The translations under genes were made by a program, and so were the position numbers. Below, piece after piece: positions 57,496 to 64,000 of a DNA stretch of 64,000 bases. Under the pieces are notes generated by a model. That model was not told where the DNA came from, ran no database searches, and was given only the letters and a program-made list of their open reading frames with translations. The stretch is taken from assembly GCA_002371825.1 (NCBI GenBank), contig DFHF01000053.1, forward strand, positions 1 through 64,000, given 5' to 3'. Within the stretch, counting starts at the first letter, position 1. Every line of letters begins with the position of its first letter. Origin of the DNA: Ruminococcus flavefaciens. Its GTDB lineage: Bacteria; Bacillota; Clostridia; Oscillospirales; Ruminococcaceae.

Positions 57496-58329
57496 ATGTT
57501 CTGGAATAAAGACAAACTTTTCTGCGATATAAATCCTACCTGCTACGCTATATCGGAGCAGAAGGAAATATGCGTAAGACATATACACGACTTTCTGGGA
57601 AAGGAGCAATTTGCCAAGCAGCACTCCCGGAAAAAACTGCCGAATCTGGTCTCTGCACAGGATTCCCACCTTATCAAGCACGGCAAGGGCATCGATATGA
57701 GGCTTCAGTACAACAAGGCTGTCAATATCCGACTCGCCTGCAAAAAGCTGAATGGGCTCATCATCCATCCAGGTGAGACTTTTTCATTCTGGCACACCGT
57801 CGGAAAAACTACAAAGCGCCGAGGCTTCAAGGACGGCCGTGTCATAATCGGAGATAAGCTGATACCCGGTATCGGCGGAGGCCTCTGCAACCTGAGCAAT
57901 ACCATCCACCGCCTGATACTCCACAGTCCGCTGGAGGTCACCGAATTTCACAGTCACTCGGATGCCCTTGCTCCTGACGAAGGTAAAAGAGTCCCCTTCA
58001 GCTCCGGCACCTCTGTCAGCTATAACTACATAGACTACCGCTTCAGAAACAATACTGATGAGGACTTTCAGCTCCTGCTCTGGTGCGATAAGGACAATCT
58101 CCACGGCCAGCTCAGAAGCATGAAACAATTTCCCTGCCGATATGAGCTCTCAGAAGAGGGTCACCATTTCGCTGAGGAAAACGGAAAGTATTACCGCATA
58201 TCAAAAATATACAAGAATTCCTTTGACCGTGAGACCGGTGAACTTGTTAAAAAAGAACTGGTACTCGATAACCACTCCGAGGTCATGTTCGATTATGACC
58301 TCATCCCAAAGGAACTGATAAAAGTATGA
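57496..58329 (+). CDS. VanW-family protein
   Basis: A 277-residue protein with the VanW domain (about 60-200). HPGETFSFWHTVGKTTKRRGFKDG and the motif GIGGGLCNLSNTIHRL (about 117-132) are diagnostic. SHSDALAPDEGKRVPFSSG and SYNYIDYRFRN follow. VanW was named from a vancomycin-resistance cluster, but most members are stand-alone proteins of unknown function in Clostridia, and there are no other van genes here. There is no signal peptide. GAGGTAAT lies before the ATG. Confidence 0.9.
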   Translation: MFWNKDKLFCDINPTCYAISEQKEICVRHIHDFLGKEQFAKQHSRKKLPNLVSAQDSHLIKHGKGIDMRLQYNKAVNIRLACKKLNGLIIHPGETFSFWHTVGKTTKRRGFKDGRVIIGDKLIPGIGGGLCNLSNTIHRLILHSPLEVTEFHSHSDALAPDEGKRVPFSSGTSVSYNYIDYRFRNNTDEDFQLLLWCDKDNLHGQLRSMKQFPCRYELSEEGHHFAEENGKYYRISKIYKNSFDRETGELVKKELVLDNHSEVMFDYDLIPKELIKV

Positions 58330-58357
58330 AAAAGCTCTGCCTGATGGCAGAGCTTTT
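58330..58357. terminator. Bidirectional terminator between VanW and uvrC
   Basis: Perfect 12-bp arms AAAAGCTCTGCC-TGAT-GGCAGAGCTTTT (58330-58357), usable from both sides. Confidence 0.92.
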
Positions 58358-58363
58358 CCTGTA

Positions 58364-60187
58364 TCACATCTCCTGGATGACCCTCCAGAGCTCCATTGCC
58401 ACCTCGGGATTTACTCCCGCAGTAACTGCCAGCTCTTCGGCAGATGCCTCTTTCAGGTTTGCTATTGTCTTATACTTTATCATCAGCTTTGCAGCCTTTT
58501 TCTCACCTATCCCCTTGACCGCAAGCAATTCAGAGCTGTAGGTCTTTTTCTTGTGCCTTGAATGCATGAAGCTGACTGAATAGCGGTGGACCTCGTCCTG
58601 TATCCTGGTGACAAGGTCAAAGGCAGCCTTTATGCTGTTTATCTGTATCTCCCGGCCTCCGGCAGCTATGGCTCTGGTACGGTGTTTATTGTCCTTTACC
58701 ATGCCGAAGAGAGGTATATCCAGCCCAAGCTCACGGAGTATGGGTTCTATGGCATGAACGTGTCCCTGTCCGCCGTCAAGGAGTATCAGGTCAGGCTTGC
58801 GGGTGAAGAACTGGTCTCCCTCACCTGTAATGATATGCATCAGCCTTCTGCGGAGCACCTCCTGCATGGAGCCGTAGTCGTTCTGCTGTTCCTGTTCCTT
58901 TATGGTAAACCTCTTGTATGCACGTTTCAGCGGCCGTCCGTCCTCAAATACTACCATTCCTGCTACCATTGATTCTGACGAGAGATTGGATATATCGTAA
59001 GCCTCGATATACTTCGGCGGAGACGAAAGACCGAGACTTTTTGCCAGCTGTTCAAGTGCTATGACCTCACGGCCGGTGCGGTCATTTTTCAGTGCGGCAT
59101 ACTCAGCACTGTTATTTACAGCAAGTCTGAGCAGTTCAAGCTGTCTGCCCCGCTGAGGCACATGGAGCTCCACCTTGTGACCAGCCTGCTGCTCCATAAG
59201 CTCAGCCAGCAGCTCTCCGTCCTCCGGGATATGGTCTATGACCACAGTTTTAGGTATATCAGTCCTGCTGTAGTAGAACTGAAGCATGAACGAACCCAGT
59301 ATATCCTCCCCTGCCTCCGGCTTGTCAAAGCCGAATACAGCCTTGTCAAAAAGGCGGTTCTCACGGTACATGAGCACAGATATATATATACCGTTATAGT
59401 ACTCAGCCGAGCCGATAACATCTGCGGAATCGACTCCGCTGTTGATTATCTTCTGCTTCTCAGCCGCTTTTTTCACAGCATTTATACGGTCACGAAGCAC
59501 CGCAGCTCTCTCAAAATCCAGCTCCTCAGCAGCGGCATTCATTTCAGCCTCCATACGTTCCACAGAACCTGCGCTGCCGTTCTTGATGAACTCAACAGCC
59601 TGCCCGATGATATCTCCGTACTCACTGCTGCTTATCCTGCCCCGGCAGACTCCCATGCAGTTCCTTATGTGGTAATTCAGACAGGGACGTCCCTTTCCGA
59701 AATCCTGAGGAAACTTTCTCCGGCAGGTTGGAAGCATGAAGACCTTATTAACCTCATCGACAGTTTCCTTTGTGATAAATCCGCTGGTATATGGCCCCAG
59801 ATATTTTCCCGGCTGCTTGGTGTTCTTCTCGTTGGTTATACGGGGGTACTCTTCATCGGAAATGCGGATATAGTGGTAGCCCTTATCGTCCTTAAGAAGG
59901 ATGTTGTACTTGGGCTTGTGCTGTTTTATCAGACTGCACTCCAGCAGCAGAGCCTCATACTCACTGTCAGTAACGATAAAATCGTAGTCAAAGACATTGG
60001 AGACCATTGCTGCCACCTTCGGGGTATGATCGGGATTCTCACGGAAATAGCTGCTGACACGGTTGTGCAGATTCTTGGCCTTTCCTATATAGATTATCCC
60101 ATTCTCCTTATTCCTCATTATGTAGACTCCCGGAGACTGGGTGAGCCTTGATGTTTTATTTCTAAGATACGGAAGTCTCGGATTCAT
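58364..60187 (-). CDS. uvrC: UvrABC excinuclease subunit C
   Basis: A 607-residue nucleotide-excision repair nuclease. The GIY-YIG nuclease (about 12-92) shows SPGVYIMRNKENGIIYIGKA. A UVR coiled region (about 205-240), the RNase H-like endonuclease (about 380-530, with AYDISNLSSE and LILLDGGQGHV) and C-terminal HhH motifs (VKGIGEKKAAKLM) follow. It makes the incisions on both sides of a UvrAB-bound lesion. The start at 60187 is six bases behind GAGGA; an ATG two codons earlier is too close. It is the last gene of a minus-strand run starting at the deformylase gene. Confidence 0.96.
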   Translation of the reverse strand: MNPRLPYLRNKTSRLTQSPGVYIMRNKENGIIYIGKAKNLHNRVSSYFRENPDHTPKVAAMVSNVFDYDFIVTDSEYEALLLECSLIKQHKPKYNILLKDDKGYHYIRISDEEYPRITNEKNTKQPGKYLGPYTSGFITKETVDEVNKVFMLPTCRRKFPQDFGKGRPCLNYHIRNCMGVCRGRISSSEYGDIIGQAVEFIKNGSAGSVERMEAEMNAAAEELDFERAAVLRDRINAVKKAAEKQKIINSGVDSADVIGSAEYYNGIYISVLMYRENRLFDKAVFGFDKPEAGEDILGSFMLQFYYSRTDIPKTVVIDHIPEDGELLAELMEQQAGHKVELHVPQRGRQLELLRLAVNNSAEYAALKNDRTGREVIALEQLAKSLGLSSPPKYIEAYDISNLSSESMVAGMVVFEDGRPLKRAYKRFTIKEQEQQNDYGSMQEVLRRRLMHIITGEGDQFFTRKPDLILLDGGQGHVHAIEPILRELGLDIPLFGMVKDNKHRTRAIAAGGREIQINSIKAAFDLVTRIQDEVHRYSVSFMHSRHKKKTYSSELLAVKGIGEKKAAKLMIKYKTIANLKEASAEELAVTAGVNPEVAMELWRVIQEM

Positions 60188-60252
60188 TTTCATTCCTCAC
60201 TATTTTAGAGGCTGTTTTCCGACATTAAGCTTATATGATCGGCTCGCCTGCA

Positions 60253-60897
60253 TTATTGCCTGTTGAAGTAGTCTATACCGCCGTTAGGCCTGAAATATGT
60301 GCGGATATAGCCGTCAGTTGACAGTATGACAAATTCATTTGTAGCTTCAAGATAGTAAACACCGTCACCGTCCTCAGCTTCTGTCTTATAGAGAGCGTCT
60401 GGATTATTTATAACGTCACTGGCGCCCTTTTCGTACTCCTCAGCGGTCTCATATCCAAAATCGTCTCTGAATTCACCGCCGTGCTTCTCGAAATGCTGAT
60501 CCAGAAGCTTATAATTGCGGAAGCGGTACTCCACATATTCTGTATCCTGTACAGCTGTTGTAGCAGTAGTGACTGCTGCTGTTTCAGTCGGGACAGTTGT
60601 GGTCTTGTTTTTCTTATTCTTCTTGGATTTCTTTGTAGTAGTGACCGTATCCTTCTCATCTGAAGCTGTTGTAGTCACAGTCTTTATCTTCTCAGTCGTC
60701 TGAACCTCAGCAGCAGTTGTGATATTCTCCTCTGCATCCTGGAAGTGGCCGCTGTCTATTATATCAGAGCTGGCCGAGGAAGAAGTGCCTTTATCAGCAT
60801 CTCCGCCTCTTGACACGAGAACTCCTATAGTAATAAAGAGAAGTACTATCACTGCTGACAATACTGCTATTAAGATATTCTTATTCTTACTGCTCAT
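60253..60897 (-). CDS. Single-pass membrane-anchored protein of unknown function
   Basis: A 214-residue protein. The N-terminal helix (about 8-28, ILIAVLSAVIVLLFITIGVLV) acts as an uncleaved anchor. A long Thr/Lys/Ser low-complexity stretch (about 40-115, including DTVTTTKKSKKNKKNKTTT) is an extracellular linker, as often in Ruminococcus surface proteins. The C-terminal 95 residues are a small folded domain (EYRFRNYKLLDQHFEKHGGE) that I cannot name. It lies 45 bp behind the permease gene and 65 bp before uvrC. Confidence 0.7.
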   Translation of the reverse strand: MSSKNKNILIAVLSAVIVLLFITIGVLVSRGGDADKGTSSSASSDIIDSGHFQDAEENITTAAEVQTTEKIKTVTTTASDEKDTVTTTKKSKKNKKNKTTTVPTETAAVTTATTAVQDTEYVEYRFRNYKLLDQHFEKHGGEFRDDFGYETAEEYEKGASDVINNPDALYKTEAEDGDGVYYLEATNEFVILSTDGYIRTYFRPNGGIDYFNRQ

Positions 60898-60942
60898 GCT
60901 GATCCCTCCATGATCCTGTTTGCGGTGAGAGTCCTCACCATA

Positions 60943-62055
60943 TCATATATTTCCGATAGCATATTCAAATCCCAGCAATACTGCCAGAAGCACAGCATTT
61001 ACTGCCGTGAACACAAGCATATAGCGTCCGGTGCGGGCACCTTCAGCATTGCGGTAGAACTGGAATGATATAAGGCTTGCAAGAGAAGCTATAACTGTTC
61101 CCAGTCCGCCCAGGTCAACTCCCAGCATGAGTTTTTCCCCGTTTTCAGTAAAGCCAGCCAGCATTACTGCTGCAGGAACATTGCTTATCACCTGTGAAAG
61201 CCCTGCGGATATAAGAAGCTCCCGCCCTTCAAGAACTTCTGAGAAAAAGTCGCTTACAGCATCTATCCTTGCGATATTTCCAACGAATACAAAGAAGCAT
61301 ACAAATGTGGCAAGCAGTGCATAATCCACTTTTCCCAGCAGCTTCCAGTCAAATATAAGCACTATAGCAAGCGCTCCTGCAAGACATATAAGGTCAGGGA
61401 CTATCCTGAATACTGTGAGCAGACAGAGCAGGAACATTGCCCCGTAGGCTGCTCCCTTTGCGGCAGGTATCCTTCCGCTGCCTCTCTCAGGCGCACTGCA
61501 TGGTGTTTTCGGAAGAAAAAGCGTCAGGAGAAGCACTCCGGCAAGACCCACCGCTCCTGCCGGAAGCATGGTCTTTACAAAAGCAGAGGCTGTAAGACCG
61601 AATTCATCGTACAGATAAAGATTCTGCGGATTTCCCACAGGAGTGAGCATACTTCCAATATTAGCCGCAACAGTCTCCAGTACAATGGTCAGGATACGGC
61701 TCTTTTCATCGTTTATACGTCCGTATATGAGCAGTGTGAGCGGAACAAATGTTATCAGCGCCACATCATTTGTGACGAGCATTGCGCTGAAAAAGCATAT
61801 CAGCACCATAACTGCCCCAAGTCTCCGGACATTACCTGTCCTGCGGAGGATGAATCCGGTGACTGAATCAAATATCCCTATGCTCCTGAAACCTGCAACA
61901 GCAGCCATTAGTGCAGCAAGCTCAATAAGGACGGTTCGGTTTATGTAGCCGGCATATTTCCCGTCAGGCGGGATAATGAACATGGTGACCACAGCTGCAA
62001 TGAATGCTATGGTCAGCACCGGCTGTGCCTTGATAAATTTTGCTGTTTTCCCCAT
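60943..62055 (-). CDS. Anion/Na+ permease of the SLC13/ArsB/CitMHS (ion transporter) superfamily
   Basis: A 370-residue polytopic protein with about ten hydrophobic segments. The hairpin motif ANIGSMLTPVGNPQNLYLYD (about 134-153) is the substrate-binding signature of the ion-transporter superfamily (ArsB, NhaD, CitMHS, DASS). VTNDVALITFVPLTLLI near 98 is also typical. The size is slightly short. The substrate may be dicarboxylate, arsenite or sodium. It starts two bases after the deformylase stop, so the pair is coupled. Confidence 0.85.
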   Translation of the reverse strand: MGKTAKFIKAQPVLTIAFIAAVVTMFIIPPDGKYAGYINRTVLIELAALMAAVAGFRSIGIFDSVTGFILRRTGNVRRLGAVMVLICFFSAMLVTNDVALITFVPLTLLIYGRINDEKSRILTIVLETVAANIGSMLTPVGNPQNLYLYDEFGLTASAFVKTMLPAGAVGLAGVLLLTLFLPKTPCSAPERGSGRIPAAKGAAYGAMFLLCLLTVFRIVPDLICLAGALAIVLIFDWKLLGKVDYALLATFVCFFVFVGNIARIDAVSDFFSEVLEGRELLISAGLSQVISNVPAAVMLAGFTENGEKLMLGVDLGGLGTVIASLASLISFQFYRNAEGARTGRYMLVFTAVNAVLLAVLLGFEYAIGNI

Positions 62056-62057
62056 TT

Positions 62058-62471
62058 TCAGATCAGTATCCCTTCAAAATGGTCCATTTCATGCTGTATG
62101 ATCTGCGCCTCAAAGTCACGGAGATGCACCTTCTTGCGCTTGAAATTCCTGTCACGGTACTCTACAGTTATCATGCTCCTGCGCTTCACAGGACGGCTGC
62201 CGGTAAGTGAAAGGCAGCTCTCCTCAGTATCGTATGTTTTGGCTGAGCGGTCAGTTATGACCGGATTTACCATTACAACAGTCTTTCCTCCCAGTGTTGC
62301 TGCAAGAACAGTCTTGCTCTCGCCTATCATATTTGCCGCCAGTCCCACACAATGCTCCTTATTCGCCTCAAGAGTATCAGCAATATCACGGATAAGCTGC
62401 ATATCCTCACGGGTGGCCGGAACTGACCTGATCTTCAGGAAGGATGTATCCTTCACTATCTCTCTTACCAT
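62058..62471 (-). CDS. def: Peptide deformylase, variant Clostridia type
   Basis: A 137-residue protein of the deformylase fold. Motif 3 is QHEMDHFEG with the two metal His and the catalytic Glu. Motif 2 reads EESCLS (usually EGCLS), keeping the metal Cys. Motif 1 reads CVGLAANMIG, with Met where the catalytic Gln of GLAAxQ stands. The GLAANMIG form is, from memory, widespread among second deformylases of Firmicutes. Activity may be reduced or the substrate changed. The start at 62471 has GGAG eight bases upstream, not the TTG further out. Confidence 0.85.
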   Translation of the reverse strand: MVREIVKDTSFLKIRSVPATREDMQLIRDIADTLEANKEHCVGLAANMIGESKTVLAATLGGKTVVMVNPVITDRSAKTYDTEESCLSLTGSRPVKRRSMITVEYRDRNFKRKKVHLRDFEAQIIQHEMDHFEGILI

Positions 62472-62492
62472 TCTTTCATCTCCAAACAAAAT

Positions 62493-62523
62493 AAAACCGG
62501 GTCTTAAAACAGATCCCGGTTTT
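62493..62523. terminator. Bidirectional terminator
   Basis: AAAACCGGG (62493-62501) and CCCGGTTTT (62515-62523), a 9-bp stem, with ATT/T-rich flanks. On the minus strand it ends the glycosyltransferase transcript before the deformylase gene. Confidence 0.88.
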
Positions 62524-62562
62524 ATTATAAACTATACGAAAAAAATAGTCAAGTGCCACGGA

Positions 62563-63993
62563 CTAAGCCTGTACAGGACTGTTTGGCTTTTTCCTGCTGA
62601 CTGCAAGCTCTACAGCTTTGTAGGCACCATCGTAGATACCGGCTTTTTTGGCCGCTATGATGTTTTCGCACATTTTCACTATTATATCTCCGTTGTTCTG
62701 GATAAGCGAAAGCATTGCCCCTGTCTCAGCAGCTGAAGCGCACTCATAAGTGCCGTCCCCGACCTCTGCCGAGCGTATGGCTCCCCATGCCTCATGTCCG
62801 CCTACACGCTTTATCATCAGCTTAGGCACAGGATAGAATGAAAGCTCACTGGGTTTGGTTATAAGCACATCAGCTATACGCATAAGCAGATTTGTGGAGT
62901 ATACTGCCGCAAAAATATCGCTGTGACAAAAAGCGTGTATACCGCTTATCCCGCCGTCATAGGCAGCGGCACAGAACCTCATGGTATCGCTGAAATCGTC
63001 GAAATGCTCTGTCAGGCAGCCCTTCATCTGCGGAACATCCTTTATAAGCTCATGCCAGACACTGTCGTGGTCACCCACATTTATCATCAGCACTGCTCTT
63101 CCCTTTTTTATCTCCGGAAGCAGCCGTCTTATTACTGCCCTGAATATTTCCTTCTGAGCGCCTGCCCCTCCTACGGACATCAGCCAGCGCCTTGGGCCGC
63201 CTTTTTCTGCACGTTCAGTCCTGCGGCGGCAGTCCTCTTCTATATTGCTCACAAGCTCATGGTCCACATAGTGTCCCGTATACACCAGTGAATCCTCCGG
63301 CATCGGCCTCAGCGGATGCTTTTTGTCCATTCCCCTGAGTGCCCTGTAGCCCAGATAGGATGAAGGTGTCTGGACGGTATGTATAGCTCCCTCAGACAGA
63401 TGAAGTGCCATTGGCCAGTTATCCGGTATTGCATTTACCACATTTTTCAGCCCTGCATGGACAGCTGCCTGTGCAGGCCAGACATGAGCTGCCACAAAGG
63501 GGATATCCTCAGGGAGCTCCCGGTAAACAGCCGTCATAAGCTCAGCAGTCTTCTGGTCGCAGGCATTGTACGAAAGCTTCCTGAAGCCCTCGCTGTTCAG
63601 CGGCTCCCAGAAAAGCTTATTGAACAAAAACGACTTCTGTGATAGTCTTGAACCCAGCGAATACAGCTGATTCTGACCGCTGATTATCTTTCCGCAGGAA
63701 GCCTCTGCAAAGGAGTGAAGGTCGAACCAATAGGGCACATATCCCATAGAATGTGCTGCTGAAGCAAGCGCCATAGAGATCCTGTAATGGCCGAAGCCCA
63801 TACGGATATTGCCTATGATAACGCTCCTGTCATCAAAATCCACCCCTGTTTTTTCTGACAACACTATCTTCTGAACCCCCAGCGGCCTGCCCACAGCCGG
63901 TGCAGGAACAGCTGACAGGTGATAGATACGTTCAGAGTCATCGCCGTATTTGCGGATAAATCTCTCTTTTTGCCGCACGGCTTTTCTGTACAC
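62563..63993 (-). CDS. Predicted GT-B-fold glycosyltransferase-like protein, possibly truncated by the window edge
   Basis: At least 476 residues. SVIIGNIRMGFGHYRISMAL near residue 58 resembles the Gly-rich G-GH nucleotide-sugar-transferase start of MGDG synthase/MurG-type enzymes. LMSVGGAGAQKEIFRAVI near 270 begins the C-terminal lobe, and TKPSELSFYPVPKLMIKRVGGHEAWG is reminiscent of the MurG/MGDG nucleotide-binding region. The first possible start inside the window is a GTG at 63993, only 7 bases from the edge, so the real start may lie outside. A glycolipid or wall function is only an inference from the fold. Confidence 0.65.
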   Translation of the reverse strand: MYRKAVRQKERFIRKYGDDSERIYHLSAVPAPAVGRPLGVQKIVLSEKTGVDFDDRSVIIGNIRMGFGHYRISMALASAAHSMGYVPYWFDLHSFAEASCGKIISGQNQLYSLGSRLSQKSFLFNKLFWEPLNSEGFRKLSYNACDQKTAELMTAVYRELPEDIPFVAAHVWPAQAAVHAGLKNVVNAIPDNWPMALHLSEGAIHTVQTPSSYLGYRALRGMDKKHPLRPMPEDSLVYTGHYVDHELVSNIEEDCRRRTERAEKGGPRRWLMSVGGAGAQKEIFRAVIRRLLPEIKKGRAVLMINVGDHDSVWHELIKDVPQMKGCLTEHFDDFSDTMRFCAAAYDGGISGIHAFCHSDIFAAVYSTNLLMRIADVLITKPSELSFYPVPKLMIKRVGGHEAWGAIRSAEVGDGTYECASAAETGAMLSLIQNNGDIIVKMCENIIAAKKAGIYDGAYKAVELAVSRKKPNSPVQA

Positions 63994-64000
63994 CCTTCCG

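Noticed and set aside
1..64000. CRISPR array, prophage, rRNA operon or replication origin.
   Set aside because: No spaced direct repeats of 25-40 bp with unique spacers, no structural phage genes, no rRNA motifs and no DnaA-box cluster were seen. The only tandem array is the coding 30-bp repeat.

Overview
The window looks like a chromosomal segment of a fibre-degrading, strictly anaerobic Ruminococcus close to R. flavefaciens (inference). The evidence is a secreted pectin-degrading enzyme ending in a Thr-rich linker and a cellulosomal dockerin, ferredoxin-linked 2-oxoacid oxidoreductase chemistry, strong AGGAGG-type ribosome binding sites, TTGACA/TATAAT promoters and moderate GC content. Function calls come from motif recognition; no database search was run.

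Left end (1-5.8 kb): a two-gene heterodimeric ABC exporter lies on the minus strand. It is bracketed by two same-orientation 19-bp copies of what looks like an IS3-family right end. Next comes a run of joined gene fragments: an AAA-ATPase-like start, ugd, an IS3 transposase, metF and an aldo/keto reductase. From 5.8 to 14.6 kb there is a predicted ATPase, a TetR regulator with a lipoprotein and a methyltransferase, a 133-bp MITE-like element, nudC, a small cysteine protein, and the ferrous iron gene feoB (fused to FeoA) with its small Cys-rich partner.

14.6-27.7 kb is the most interesting part and looks like a sulfur/2-oxoacid regulon. It holds an SsuABC-type importer; an operon of methyltransferase, MccB-like and MccA-like reverse transsulfuration enzymes and a LysR regulator; a four-subunit 2-oxoacid:ferredoxin oxidoreductase; a phenylacetate-CoA-ligase-type enzyme; and a methionine/aromatic-type aminotransferase. 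Four promoters share a dyad, TTATAR-N7-CTATAR. In three of them it stands at exactly the same distance from a TTGGAC-18-TATRAT promoter. The transsulfuration operon is preceded by a 33-codon leader ORF with five Cys codons and a textbook intrinsic terminator, and the last tandem Cys codons can pair with the terminator arm. This fits ribosome-mediated attenuation by cysteine. The importer mRNA carries a second short Cys-containing leader ORF.

27.8-40.3 kb: a 2576-residue secreted protein (VWA, Ig-like repeats, transglutaminase-like domain) is translationally coupled to a sortase-type small surface protein. Then come an isochorismatase-like hydrolase with a TetR regulator, a peptidase-U32-like protein split by nine copies of a 10-residue Gly/Pro/Trp repeat, and two tRNA genes (Ala-CGC and Leu-CAA) with their own terminators.

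40.4-64 kb: a sigma factor with its probable membrane anti-sigma, a lipoprotein, an SPFH protein, a DUF1836 regulator with a palindromic operator, metG with a structured leader, a LacI-sensor/degenerate-GGDEF/AraC regulator next to the pectinesterase-pectate lyase-dockerin gene, a polysaccharide flippase, a TIM-barrel/YqeG/VanW cluster, and a minus-strand operon of deformylase, anion permease, an unknown anchored protein and uvrC. A glycosyltransferase-like gene runs to the right edge.
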